From: Mucilaginibacter sp. OK283
GTDB lineage: Bacteria > Bacteroidota > Bacteroidia > Sphingobacteriales > Sphingobacteriaceae
Direction of reading: 5' to 3'
DNA length: 64,000 bases
Assembly (NCBI RefSeq): GCF_900110415.1
Contig: NZ_FODR01000003.1
Coordinates: 558,001-622,000 of the forward strand
The notes under the pieces: generated by a model
Seen by the model: only the letters and a program-made list of their open reading frames with translations
What the model was told of the DNA's origin: nothing
The model's database searches: none
Shown here: positions 26,125 to 35,500 of the stretch, piece after piece
Position numbering within the stretch: position 1 is the stretch's first letter
How the letters are laid out: the number at the start of each line of letters is the position of its first letter
Position numbers and translations under genes: made by a program

Positions 26125-27051
26125 ATGAAAATCAAAACAACAATGAAGCAGCTGTTAGTCACCCTGCTGTTCACCGCTTTAATGGGTAATGTTTTTGCGG
26201 TTAGCCCGGCTAATCCGCCATTAAATTTTAAACACCAATACGCTACTGTAAACAATGTAAAAATTCACTACGTGATAGGTGGTAGGGGCGAACCCTTGTT
26301 GCTGATACACGGGTTTGGCCAAAATTGGTATATGTGGAACAGGCTGCTGCCCGAGTTATCAAAACACTATACCGTTATCGCACCCGATATGCGCGGCGTT
26401 GGTGAATCGGGTAAGCCAGCCGGTGGTTACGATAAAAAGAATATGGCAGTGGATATGCATGAACTGATGAAAAAATTGGGCTATCAGCATATTAACCTCG
26501 CCGGTCATGACATCGGATTGATGGTGGCTTATGCTTATGCAGCCCAGTATCCAGGTGATATAAAAAAACTGGTTTTGATGGATGCATTGTTACCCGGCAT
26601 TGAGCCTGTTTGGAGCCAGGTTAAAGCCCAGGCCTGGTGGTTTGGTTTTTTTGCACAGTCGCATGCGGGAGAATTGGTTTCCGGTAAAGTCGGCGTATTT
26701 TTTACCGACTTCTGGCCCGTTGTAGGTTTTCAAAAAAACGCTTTTACCAAGGCAGAGACAGCTGAATTTATCAGGGCCTATTCTGCACCCGGCGCTACCA
26801 CCGGTGCATTCCATTGGTTTGGGTATTTTAACCAGGACGCCAAAGACAATGTTGAATTTGCCAAGAAAAAACTGCCGATGCCTGTGCTGGCTATGGGTTC
26901 AGATCATTTTGCCGGAGCGTTCCTGGCAACACACATCAGCTTGGTGGCTACTAACGTGCAGGAATCTGTCATCAAAGATTCGGGCCACTGGGTGGTGCAG
27001 GAAAACACACCGCAGGTTCAAAAAGACCTGCTGGCATTTTTAATGAAGTAA
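26125..27051 (+). CDS. Alpha/beta hydrolase, epoxide hydrolase-like
   Basis: The 308-aa product has a signal peptide (ALMGNVFA, near residue 28) and the oxyanion motif HGFGQNWYMW. The nucleophile elbow is LAGHDIGLMVAYAYA, where Asp replaces Ser, as in epoxide hydrolases and haloalkane dehalogenases. The general base is probably in SGHWVVQENTPQ. MRGVGESGKP is typical of the fold. An in-frame ATG at 26143 is an alternative start. It is the fourth gene of the hydrolase operon, 38 bp after the MBL gene. Confidence 0.85.
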   Translation: MKIKTTMKQLLVTLLFTALMGNVFAVSPANPPLNFKHQYATVNNVKIHYVIGGRGEPLLLIHGFGQNWYMWNRLLPELSKHYTVIAPDMRGVGESGKPAGGYDKKNMAVDMHELMKKLGYQHINLAGHDIGLMVAYAYAAQYPGDIKKLVLMDALLPGIEPVWSQVKAQAWWFGFFAQSHAGELVSGKVGVFFTDFWPVVGFQKNAFTKAETAEFIRAYSAPGATTGAFHWFGYFNQDAKDNVEFAKKKLPMPVLAMGSDHFAGAFLATHISLVATNVQESVIKDSGHWVVQENTPQVQKDLLAFLMK

Positions 27052-27250
27052 TTATTAAGCCCGGGCTTCAACAATTGGGCCTATGTAGCTGTTAAACAGG
27101 CGGCAGTTATCACAATACGGGCGTACAATAAGAAGGTTCAAACCAATTCAACGATGTTGAGCATGGCAAGCATAGGCCGGATACATCTGGCTTATGTTTT
27201 CTCAGGTAAATAACAATATTAGTTTTATATCGCATTAATTTTTAAACATT

Positions 27251-28045
27251 ATGGATCTGCAGTTACAAAACAAAAAAGCGCTGGTCACTGGCTCTACCGC
27301 CGGTATAGGTTATGCCATTGCTCTTCAATTAGCTAAGGAAGGCACCGAAGTTATTGTCAATGGTCGCACTACAGAACGGGTGGATAAAGCAGTAGCACAA
27401 ATTAAAACCGAAAGCGCCAATGATAAGGTAAGCGGCATAACTGCTGATTTTAAGAGCCTCGAATCTATTAACAATTTGATTAGTCAATTACCACAGGTAG
27501 ACATCCTGATCAATAATGTAGCCATTTTTGAGCCCAAAGCTTTCGCCGATATTACCGATGAAGACTGGCTGCGCTTCTACGAAATAAATGTACTGAGCGG
27601 TATCCGTTTGTCCCGTGCTTATTTCGGTCAAATGCTAAATAATGGCTGGGGACGGATCATTTTTATATCGAGCGAATCGGCCGTGCAGATTCCCGAAGAA
27701 ATGATACATTATGGAATGACCAAAACCGCCCAGTTGGCAGTTGCCCGCGGCCTGGCTGAATTAACCAAAGGTACCGCGGTTACTGTAAACTCTGTGCTGC
27801 CGGGGCCCACATTATCAGAAGGCGTTGGCGGCTTTATTGATAACCTGGCCAAAGATCAAAACAAAACTATTGCACAGGTGGAAGCAGATTTCTTTAAAAC
27901 TATCCGGCCCACTTCCATTATCCAGCGGTTCCTGAGCACCGACGAAGTGGCAAACATGGTCACTTACCTAGCCAGTCCGCTGGCCTCGGCTACCAATGGT
28001 GCTGCCATTAGGGCCGAAGGTGGTTTGTTAAAAGGCGCTGTTTAA
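27251..28045 (+). CDS. Short-chain dehydrogenase/reductase
   Basis: A complete 264-aa classical SDR. It has the cofactor motif TGSTAGIG (14-21), NNVA, and the catalytic YGMTK (Y154, K158) with an upstream Ser. The C-terminus NGAAIRAEGGLLKGAV fits the usual end of the fold. It is separated from the hydrolase genes by 199 bp, so it may have its own promoter. A terminator hairpin follows. Substrate unknown. Confidence 0.9.
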   Translation: MDLQLQNKKALVTGSTAGIGYAIALQLAKEGTEVIVNGRTTERVDKAVAQIKTESANDKVSGITADFKSLESINNLISQLPQVDILINNVAIFEPKAFADITDEDWLRFYEINVLSGIRLSRAYFGQMLNNGWGRIIFISSESAVQIPEEMIHYGMTKTAQLAVARGLAELTKGTAVTVNSVLPGPTLSEGVGGFIDNLAKDQNKTIAQVEADFFKTIRPTSIIQRFLSTDEVANMVTYLASPLASATNGAAIRAEGGLLKGAV

Positions 28046-28076
28046 GGTTAGTCAGTATATTTTGCTATTCGTTATA

Positions 28077-28110
28077 GAAAAAGCTGTAGGGTACTCCACG
28101 GCTTTTTCTG
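28077..28110 (+). terminator. Terminator of the hydrolase/SDR cluster
   Basis: GAAAAAGCTG pairs with CGGCTTTTTC (one G-T pair) around a 12-nt loop, with a T-run in the right arm, 31 bp after the SDR stop. Confidence 0.65.
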
Positions 28111-28131
28111 TGTCATTTAATTAAACCTTTG

Positions 28132-28248
28132 CTACCAAATATCTGAACTGTCAGATATTTTTTCTTCGGGTGCGGTGATAACATAAATGATCGCGGCCAG
28201 GCAAATCAATAACACAATTCGGGTGACAATGTAAACAATGAATTCCAT
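28132..28248 (-). CDS. Possible small membrane protein (38 aa)
   Basis: A minus-strand frame from ATG 28248 to TAG 28132 gives MEFIVYIVTRIVLLICLA, continuing AAIIYVITAPEEKISDSSDIW. One clear hydrophobic helix of about 20 residues precedes a short acidic tail, as in many single-span small proteins. I do not recognise the family and no strong ribosome site is visible. It is the only protein-like small frame in this spacer. Confidence 0.35.
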   Translation of the reverse strand: MEFIVYIVTRIVLLICLAAIIYVITAPEEKISDSSDIW

Positions 28249-29060
28249 GGAAATTTAATTTATTTACCGTCGCGATTCAAAGAAAATCCCAGTATTTTAA
28301 TATTCTTATTTATAGGTAGTTGCGAATAAGTTCCTTTTTTTTATTATGATATTTCGTAATACTTGTTTGATTAAGACGATATTCCGTTAATGTCAGATCG
28401 AATTCTTTAAACGGTATCGGCGAAACCTGATATCATTTTGATCAAAGTAGCAATAACCTGAGAACCCTATCTAAATAGCCTCCAGTTCAAAATCTTATAG
28501 AAAAGTGCTTATCGGAAAGAAACAAGCGGGTACGAAATACAGCTTATAGTTTGATAGCTTAGCAACCTATTAACCATCAATAAAAAATTATGAGTTATTA
28601 ACATTTTATTCTATATTATGTCTTTGTTACCCCTTTGTAACTTAAAATTTATAAATAATTGATAATCAATGCTTTGTTGTTTTATGTATTGGGCAGGTAT
28701 CAGATATAACTAATTGATTATTAATTAGTTGAAATTTAAAACAGAAAGTAAAAATCGCCATTTTGTTTTACTAAATATCATGATATCAGGTTTTTTATAA
28801 ATAAAACCAATGGGTATATTTATGCTTTTTATTACTATTATAAAGTAATTTCGTTGCTTTTGGGCTTCTGAAATTATCTTTTGTTTCTCATTTTTAGGCT
28901 ACTTAAAATCGTTGTAACTATCGGTAAATAAATAGCACTAAACGATACTAAATGCCACAGAATACTACAATTTAAGGAGAAACAACAACGGATATCGTTA
29001 CAGTGATTTTCTTGGAGAGAGTGTTAATGTGGATAATTAGATTGTGGAAATTTAAAATAC
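28249..29060. other. AT-rich spacer without genes
   Basis: The region has strikingly low GC and frequent stops in all frames. A 38-bp stretch at 28651-28688 (ATAAATAATTGATAATCAAT and onward to GCTTTG) recurs in slightly changed form at 32230-32268, on the other side of the GH5-ricin gene. I see nothing else to annotate. Confidence 0.4.
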
Positions 29061-29327
29061 ATGAGTTCAAATTTCACGATCCAAAGAAAACGTGTGCATT
29101 GTAAACAAACATTCAATGCCAAGACCACTGTCACTCGATTTTGTGGCAAGCTGCGTAATAAACGGTTTAACGCTACAAAACAGAGAAATGAAAAGACTGA
29201 AGCGGAAAGTCTGGGCCTTTCTGTTTCAACTGTTGCCCAACAACTACAGTTTAGCGATCAGCTTTCTTTAGTAAATTTTTCAAAACACACACGGGCGTTA
29301 ATCCAAGCAAGTATAAAGGCGCAATAA
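29061..29327 (+). pseudogene. Chimeric remnant: excisionase-like N-terminus joined to AraC-like C-terminus
   Basis: The first 55 residues (MSSNFTIQRKRVHCKQTFNA, then KTTVTRFCGK) match the zinc-ribbon-like start of Bacteroidota helix-turn-helix/excisionase-type proteins, but two of the expected four cysteines are lost. The rest (LSVSTVAQQLQFSDQLSLVN, then FSKHTR) matches the second helix-turn-helix of AraC regulators. The two halves belong to different families, so the frame looks like a fusion of gene debris. Both matches are from memory. A functional product is unlikely. Confidence 0.5.
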
Positions 29328-29476
29328 AATAAACCAGGATGCTCAATAATTCGGGCCTATCGGTAACGCTATGGTTTGCATCGTGTTGCGTGCTAGCCGG
29401 GTTTTGTTATATCTGCCGTTATTAGTTCGCGGTAATTCACGATTATTATTAAAAATTAAAACGTTTAAAAATTTTT

Positions 29477-29605
29477 ATGCAAATTATAGCTGAGTTTTTG
29501 ATGTTCCTATTATCGCGGAAACGATGGTGGCTTTGGTCTTTATTTGTTTTTGTTTATCCTGAACCTGTTTTTGTTTCTGGCCCAGGTATCGGTGCTCTGT
29601 TTTAA
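29477..29605 (+). pseudogene. Broken DUF5989-like small membrane protein
   Basis: The 42-codon frame begins MQIIAEFLMFLLSRKRWWLW, matching the EFwxFLxxRKKWWL start of DUF5989 proteins (about 50 aa, one membrane helix). It then leaves the family pattern at VFVYPEP. A shifted frame continues with LFLFLAQVSVLCFNPYF, which recalls the family's LVxAQSSAxAPFIYxLF ending. So a single frameshift could explain it. The family match is from memory. Confidence 0.4.
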
Positions 29606-29661
29606 TCCTTATTTCAGACCATTTTGGGGTCAACCGAATTAAGCCGTCAGCATCTAATATT

Positions 29662-29710
29662 AAAAAAATCTCTAATACCTCATTTAAAACAGAGGCATTA
29701 GAGATTTTTG
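29662..29710 (-). terminator. Strong terminator of the GH5-ricin gene
   Basis: AAAATCTCTAATACCTC pairs with GAGGCATTAGAGATTTT with one mismatch, loop of about 10 nt, and A/T-runs on both sides, so it can act in both directions. It is 42 bp past the stop of the leftward GH5 gene. Confidence 0.8.
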
Positions 29711-29751
29711 GCGATTGGTGAAATAACTTAATTGATCGCTTTGTATTTATC

Positions 29752-31449
29752 TTATATTTTCACAAATCCCCATTGTTGATTACGGCCTCCGGAATAGGTC
29801 CATTGGTCAAGCGCGCCGCCGTTATTGAGCGAAGATGCTGCAACATCCAATGCCTTTCCGCTATTTGCGTTGATGATTTTATAATATCCGTTGTCGGTTA
29901 TCTGAATTGACCATTTTTGGTTTGCACCGGCGTTGTAGTCCCATAAATCCACCTGCCCACCATTACTGGTATTCCAGCCATACATTTCCAAGCATTTTCC
30001 GGTGGCATGCATCGGGGTTAACCGATAGTAACCTCCTCCGGCATCTTCTATTTTAAATTGCTGGTTTGCACCGGCTAAATAATCCCATTGGTCGGCCAGT
30101 GTTTGATTTGCAGTACCCCAGCCGGCAAACTCCAAAGCTTTAAAACTGTTCCTGTTATAAATCTGGTAAACCTGTCCAACCTGGATGGTTGAGGATGTAC
30201 CGTTTTGCGCGCCTTGTACTGCAGCGGCTAAACCTTGCTGATCGGCAACTCCGTTAGTTTGCCTGTTAATAATTCTGAATGCATTATTCCCCGTCGAGCC
30301 ATCATCAAAATAAAATGGGCGCAAGCCGTATTGCAAAGCCTGGTGTGTTATATAATTAATATAGTAAGCCCTGCCGGCCTCATGTAATGTTAATGCATCT
30401 CCCGAAAGCGTTTGCAGCCTGCGGATAGCTCCATATTCTCCCAATATAACCGGAATGCCCTTGTCAATGAACTTTGTTTTCATCTTCGGAAACTCTGCAG
30501 TGGCATCCGACTCCTCGCCCCAGGTGGCATTTCGTGAAGCATCGGTTGTAGAGTGGTATCCATTACCCCAATAATAAAACATATTACCCCAGTTTGCATC
30601 CGCGCTTAAACCGGCAAAATTAAAGGGAGTGTAATAGTGCACTTCAACCATCAGGCGATTGGAGGCCGGATCGGTGGGAAGGGTATTCATTAAAGTATTT
30701 GAGTAGTCGATACTTGTAGATGGCCCCTGGATAAGCAGCACCCGGTAGCTATTGTGCCCGCCTGTCGATCTTACTGCGTTTACAAACGTTTGATGATAAG
30801 AAAGCAGCACTCCCATCCCTGTAGCATCTGATACGGCGGGTTCGTTGGCGCTCGCAAAAATAACATGTTCGTCAAAACCACGCATTTGAGTAGCAATCTG
30901 CTCCCAAAAAGCCTTTTGTTTGGCGTTAACGGCTGCCTGTGCGCTGGTAGTGCAATTGTTCTCCAGCCATCCGCCGTCCCAGTGTATATTTAATATTACG
31001 TACAAACCGTCGTTAACGCAGTACTGAACAACCTGCTTCACCCTGTCAAGCCATGTTTGCTGAATTTGAGCCGTGGTTGCGTTAGCAAACTGGTCCCAAC
31101 TGCAAGGGATACGCACCGCGGTGAAACCACTTCTTTTAACCTGATCAATAAGCGCCTGGGTTACTGTAGGATTGCCCCATGCGGTTTCGCCGCCTGTTGC
31201 CTCCAGTGTGTTGCCAATATTCCAACCTAACTGGAACTTTGCAGCAAGCTGAGTTGCCGTACTTGCAACACCGGTTTGATCGGGGGGAAGCGGCGAAATA
31301 TTATAACTGGGATAGCTGGTGGCGGTCAGCTTTTTGGTGCTCGTTTTAACGAGCGGCATAACATCAGGAGAAACGTTTTTTTGCTTCGTGCACCTTGTAA
31401 ATGCCGGAATTGCGAGAATGCATAAAAAATAACTTAAAGTGTTCTTCAT
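29752..31449 (-). CDS. GH5-family endoglucanase-like lipoprotein with ricin-type lectin domain
   Basis: The start at 31449 gives a 565-aa lipoprotein (CILAIPAFTRC lipobox-like) instead of the longer frame from 31512. The GH5 domain (about 60-400) begins LGWNIGNTLEATGGETAWGN and has the acid/base Glu in ASANEPA (E203) and the nucleophile in ILGEYGA (E338). Residues about 425-565 form a ricin B-type lectin with repeated QxW-like motifs (NQQFKI, NQKWSI, NQQWGF). It should cut beta-1,4-linked glucan or a related glycan at the cell surface. Its GH5 domain closely resembles that at 43516. Confidence 0.9.
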   Translation of the reverse strand: MKNTLSYFLCILAIPAFTRCTKQKNVSPDVMPLVKTSTKKLTATSYPSYNISPLPPDQTGVASTATQLAAKFQLGWNIGNTLEATGGETAWGNPTVTQALIDQVKRSGFTAVRIPCSWDQFANATTAQIQQTWLDRVKQVVQYCVNDGLYVILNIHWDGGWLENNCTTSAQAAVNAKQKAFWEQIATQMRGFDEHVIFASANEPAVSDATGMGVLLSYHQTFVNAVRSTGGHNSYRVLLIQGPSTSIDYSNTLMNTLPTDPASNRLMVEVHYYTPFNFAGLSADANWGNMFYYWGNGYHSTTDASRNATWGEESDATAEFPKMKTKFIDKGIPVILGEYGAIRRLQTLSGDALTLHEAGRAYYINYITHQALQYGLRPFYFDDGSTGNNAFRIINRQTNGVADQQGLAAAVQGAQNGTSSTIQVGQVYQIYNRNSFKALEFAGWGTANQTLADQWDYLAGANQQFKIEDAGGGYYRLTPMHATGKCLEMYGWNTSNGGQVDLWDYNAGANQKWSIQITDNGYYKIINANSGKALDVAASSLNNGGALDQWTYSGGRNQQWGFVKI

Positions 31450-32559
31450 AAAAAAATGGTTAAACTGGGCGGCATATAAATTTGCCGCTATTAATAAATT
31501 GGTTAATTGCATCTGAAAGTGTTAAACAGCCAGGTAAAGCAAGGATATATATCGTTTTGCCTTTACGGTTTATATGGATAGTGTTATAAATAGTTGTATT
31601 TATAAATACCTTCAGCCAGTAGGGTATTAAAAAAGCTAATAATAAAGCAGTTGACATTCCGCATAAGGCAGAGTTTAACAGTAGTTTCATTTTTCGATAG
31701 GATAAAACGGGTCCGAACCGGTTTATTTGTTTAATTGGTTAAATCTTGTTTTTCCGAAGCAGGTAGATAATTAATGAAAACAATACAATCAAAGTCAACA
31801 AAACACAGCCGTTGGAATAACAGGTATATTTTATTTAGCAATATTTGAATTGTTAACAGGTTTATTAATTGAGTAGTAAAACTACAGAAGAAATAAATGA
31901 ATGATGGGGGCACAAAAGTTAGAAAATAGGGCGCTCAATGTTAATTTGTCAAAAAGAATATGGAGTCTGTAAGGATTTTGGCTAAATAGCCACCTTAGCT
32001 GAAAGAAAAATGATAAAACGGTATCGAAAATGAGTGTCTATCGTCTTTCGATAACCATATTAGGAAGCCTAATAATACTTAAAGTGAATATTCCTTGAGG
32101 CTGAAGATCAGGGTAACTACAACATATTGTTCATTTTTAAAGTGATGGTTAGCAACTGAGACTTTTATCTCCAGGGCAAACACATGTAATTGGGTTAACA
32201 CAACTTAACACATTTTAAGTAAAATATCTATAAATATTTGATAATTAATGCTTTGTGTTTCAATATGGTTAACACTAAACTGATAGCACAATTTAGGCGC
32301 ATCCTGATACTTATGTCTGTTTTTGGCCAATATAAGTCCCTTCGGCAGGTGGATAATTAACCACAATCAGCCGATAAAAAAAGGTGTCGTTTGATGTTTA
32401 ATCGTACCGACGACATAAGCTCATTCCATTATCTATTTTGATGCTTTTGCCCTGCTTTTATCCCTTTAATTACAACTTTATCTTACTTTTATACTACCTT
32501 AGTATACCGGCTTGCTAAAGGGCCAGGTTCCCGATTTCGAAGATTTCAACTAATTTTTA
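31450..32559. other. AT-rich spacer between GH5-ricin gene and regulator
   Basis: No convincing gene. A minus-strand frame 31460-31690 overlaps the GH5 leader and looks fortuitous. A 38-bp motif at 32230-32268 repeats one at 28651-28688. No sure promoter for the regulator gene at 32560 could be picked out. Confidence 0.35.
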
Positions 32560-35500
32560 ATGCGCGTAAAACTTTATATTGTCGTTTCAGCATTGTTTTT
32601 TGCTTACACCAACAATTTTGCACAAAACAGCCAATACCAGTTTTCGCGGCTCAATATAAGTAACGGACTATCTCACAACCAGGTTAATTGCATATTTAAA
32701 GACCCCAAGGGCTTCATGTGGTTCGGTACGGCTTCGGGCCTTAACCGTTATGACGGTTATACTTTTAAAGTATTTAAGCACGATGTAAATAACAAATACT
32801 CCATTAATGATGATTATGTAACTAATATTTGTGAAGGGCCTGGAAAAAAATTATGGATAACAACCCGGGCCGGATATTCCTTTTATGACCCCGAAACGGA
32901 GCAGTTTAACAATGAGGTATGGTCAGTAGTCTATCCCTTCAAACTTCCGGGGTATCCGATAGTTTCCAAAACACTTCACAATGGGAATGGCGACTTCTGG
33001 TTTTTATGCCCCGATTCGGGCCTTTACAGGTATAATGAGCTGAAAAAAACTGCCACGCGTTATTATCATCACCAAAATTCCAGCCCATCATTATATTCAA
33101 ATTTCGTTACAGACATTGTGCAGGATGCAAGCGGCAATATATGGCTTGCATATAACGATGGTGAAGTAGAGCTATTTGACATAAAACGCAATGCAATTAC
33201 GTATCATACCGATATTTTTAGAAAGGCAGCTAATAATAAGGGTAGAAATTACTCAATAACTATTGACAGTGACGGCGATCTTTGGGTATTTAACCCAAAT
33301 ATAGACTCCCGCGCCTATTATTACAGCCCCCGGACGGGACGGTTCCGGCAGATTGCAAAAGAATCGTCAGAGACACCACTTACATCGAACATCATTACAA
33401 ATATTATCCAGGCCGACGACGGACTCATGTGGATCTCCACTGATCATGGCGGGATAAACATATTGGATAAAAAAAGTGGCAAAATCACTTATTTATTGAA
33501 CAGGGAAGATGATGCAAAATCATTGGCACAAAACACTGCATCTGTTTACAAGGACAATACAGGCATTATGTGGGCCCGTACTCTTAGGGAAGGAGTAAGT
33601 TATTATCATAAAAATATTATCAGGTTCCCGTTATACAGACACTTTGCCTCAGATTCCCGGAGTGTTACTTTTGAAGATGTTAACAAATTTGTTGAGGATA
33701 AAAACGGTAATTTATGGATTGGGACCAATGGAGGCGGTTTAATTTATTTTGATCGCAAAACAGGCAAGTTTATCCAGTATAAGCACGATCCGGGAGCCCC
33801 GAATAGCCTTAGCAGTGATATTATTGTAAGCTTATGTATCGACCATGATCAGCAACTATGGATCGGTACGTATTTTGGCGGGCTGGACCATTTTGACGGA
33901 AAAAAATTTATTCACTACAAACATAATGACAAGGTTCCCACAAGCATTGCCGATGACCGGGTGTGGAATATCCTGGAAGATTCATCAAACCGGTTATGGA
34001 TAGGCACTTTTGATAACGGTTTGGAAATTTTTGACCGCTCGAAAAATATATTTTATCATCCGTTCGGCCAAACCGAAATCAGGTGCCCGTATACAGCCGC
34101 TTTGTTTGAGGATAAGCGGGGAGACATTTGGGTGGCGGGATATTTTGGGATAGATAAAATATTAAAAAATGGACATGGCGTTATACATTATAATAAAAAG
34201 AACAACGACCCTAACAGTTTGATTGGCGATAACATCAATAGTATCACTCAGGATAGCCGCGGCCTGATGTGGATAGCAACAAGGGACGGACTGAGCATAT
34301 TGAACCCTGAAACCAACCGTTTTATTTCGCTGACGAAAAAGGATGGGTTGCCCGACAATCAGGTTTTGAATGTATTGGAGGATAACAGGGGGGCCATGTG
34401 GCTAAGTACATCAAAGGGGCTTGGCCGGATAACACTGCAACCTGGCAATGGAACCTATAAGTTTGAATTTGAAAACTTTGATGAAACAGATGGCCTGCAG
34501 GGCAGAGAGTTCAGCATAAATGCAGCCTTAAAAACCAATAAAGGGGAATTGGTATTTGGCGGCTCGCATGGCTTTAATATTTTCGACCCACTGAGTATAC
34601 ATCCGAATATAGATGAGCCTAAATTAATTTTCACCGGTTTTCAGCTATTCAACAAAAGTATAGCAGCCAATGAAATAGTTGATGGCCATATCATATTATC
34701 TAAAGCCATCTCGGCCACGCAAGAGATAACGCTGAATCACAGCGAAAATGTGTTTACGATTGAATTTGCCGCCTTAAATTTCTTTAACCCCAATAAAATA
34801 ACGCACCAGTATATGATGGAAGGTTTTGATAAAGGGTGGCTTACCGCAGACAATGCTACCCGGAAAGCTACCTATACCAACCTTGATGCGGGCAATTATA
34901 CTTTTAATGTAAGGGCTATTGGCCAGGAGGGAAAATGGAAACCCATACATATAAAATTAAAAATTAAGGTATTGCCCCCGTTCTGGAAATCTACTTTAGC
35001 TTACGTCATTTACCTGTTCCTGATAGCCGGAACGCTTCTTTTTATACGCCGGCGCGGAATACAAAAAATAAGAAGGGAATTTATAGCCGAAAAAGAAAAA
35101 CAGGAAGCAAAGCTGTTAATTGAACAGGAACGGCAGGAGGTTAAGCGTATGCTGGAGCTTGATCAGTTGAAAACTAAATTTTTAACCAATGTAAGTCATG
35201 AGTTCAGGACTCCATTATCATTAATTATGGCACCTGTTGATAAAATGCTTATTGATGCCGATAAAGAGCGGGGCGAGCAATTGAATATGATAAGGCGAAA
35301 CGCTAAAAGGTTGTTAAACCTTGTAAACCAACTGCTTGATTTTCGGAAGATGGAAGTGCAGGAACTGAGGTTACATGCCCGGAGCGGCGATATCGTGAGC
35401 TTTATTAAGGATATGTCTTATTCCTTCTCAGACATTGCCGAAAAAAAACATATCGGGTTTGTGTTCGACTCGGAAATTGAAAACCTGGTGATCAATTTTG

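Noticed and set aside
31460..31690. 76-codon minus-strand frame upstream of GH5-ricin.
   Set aside because: It overlaps the GH5 lipoprotein signal region in another frame, has a poor composition and resembles no family.
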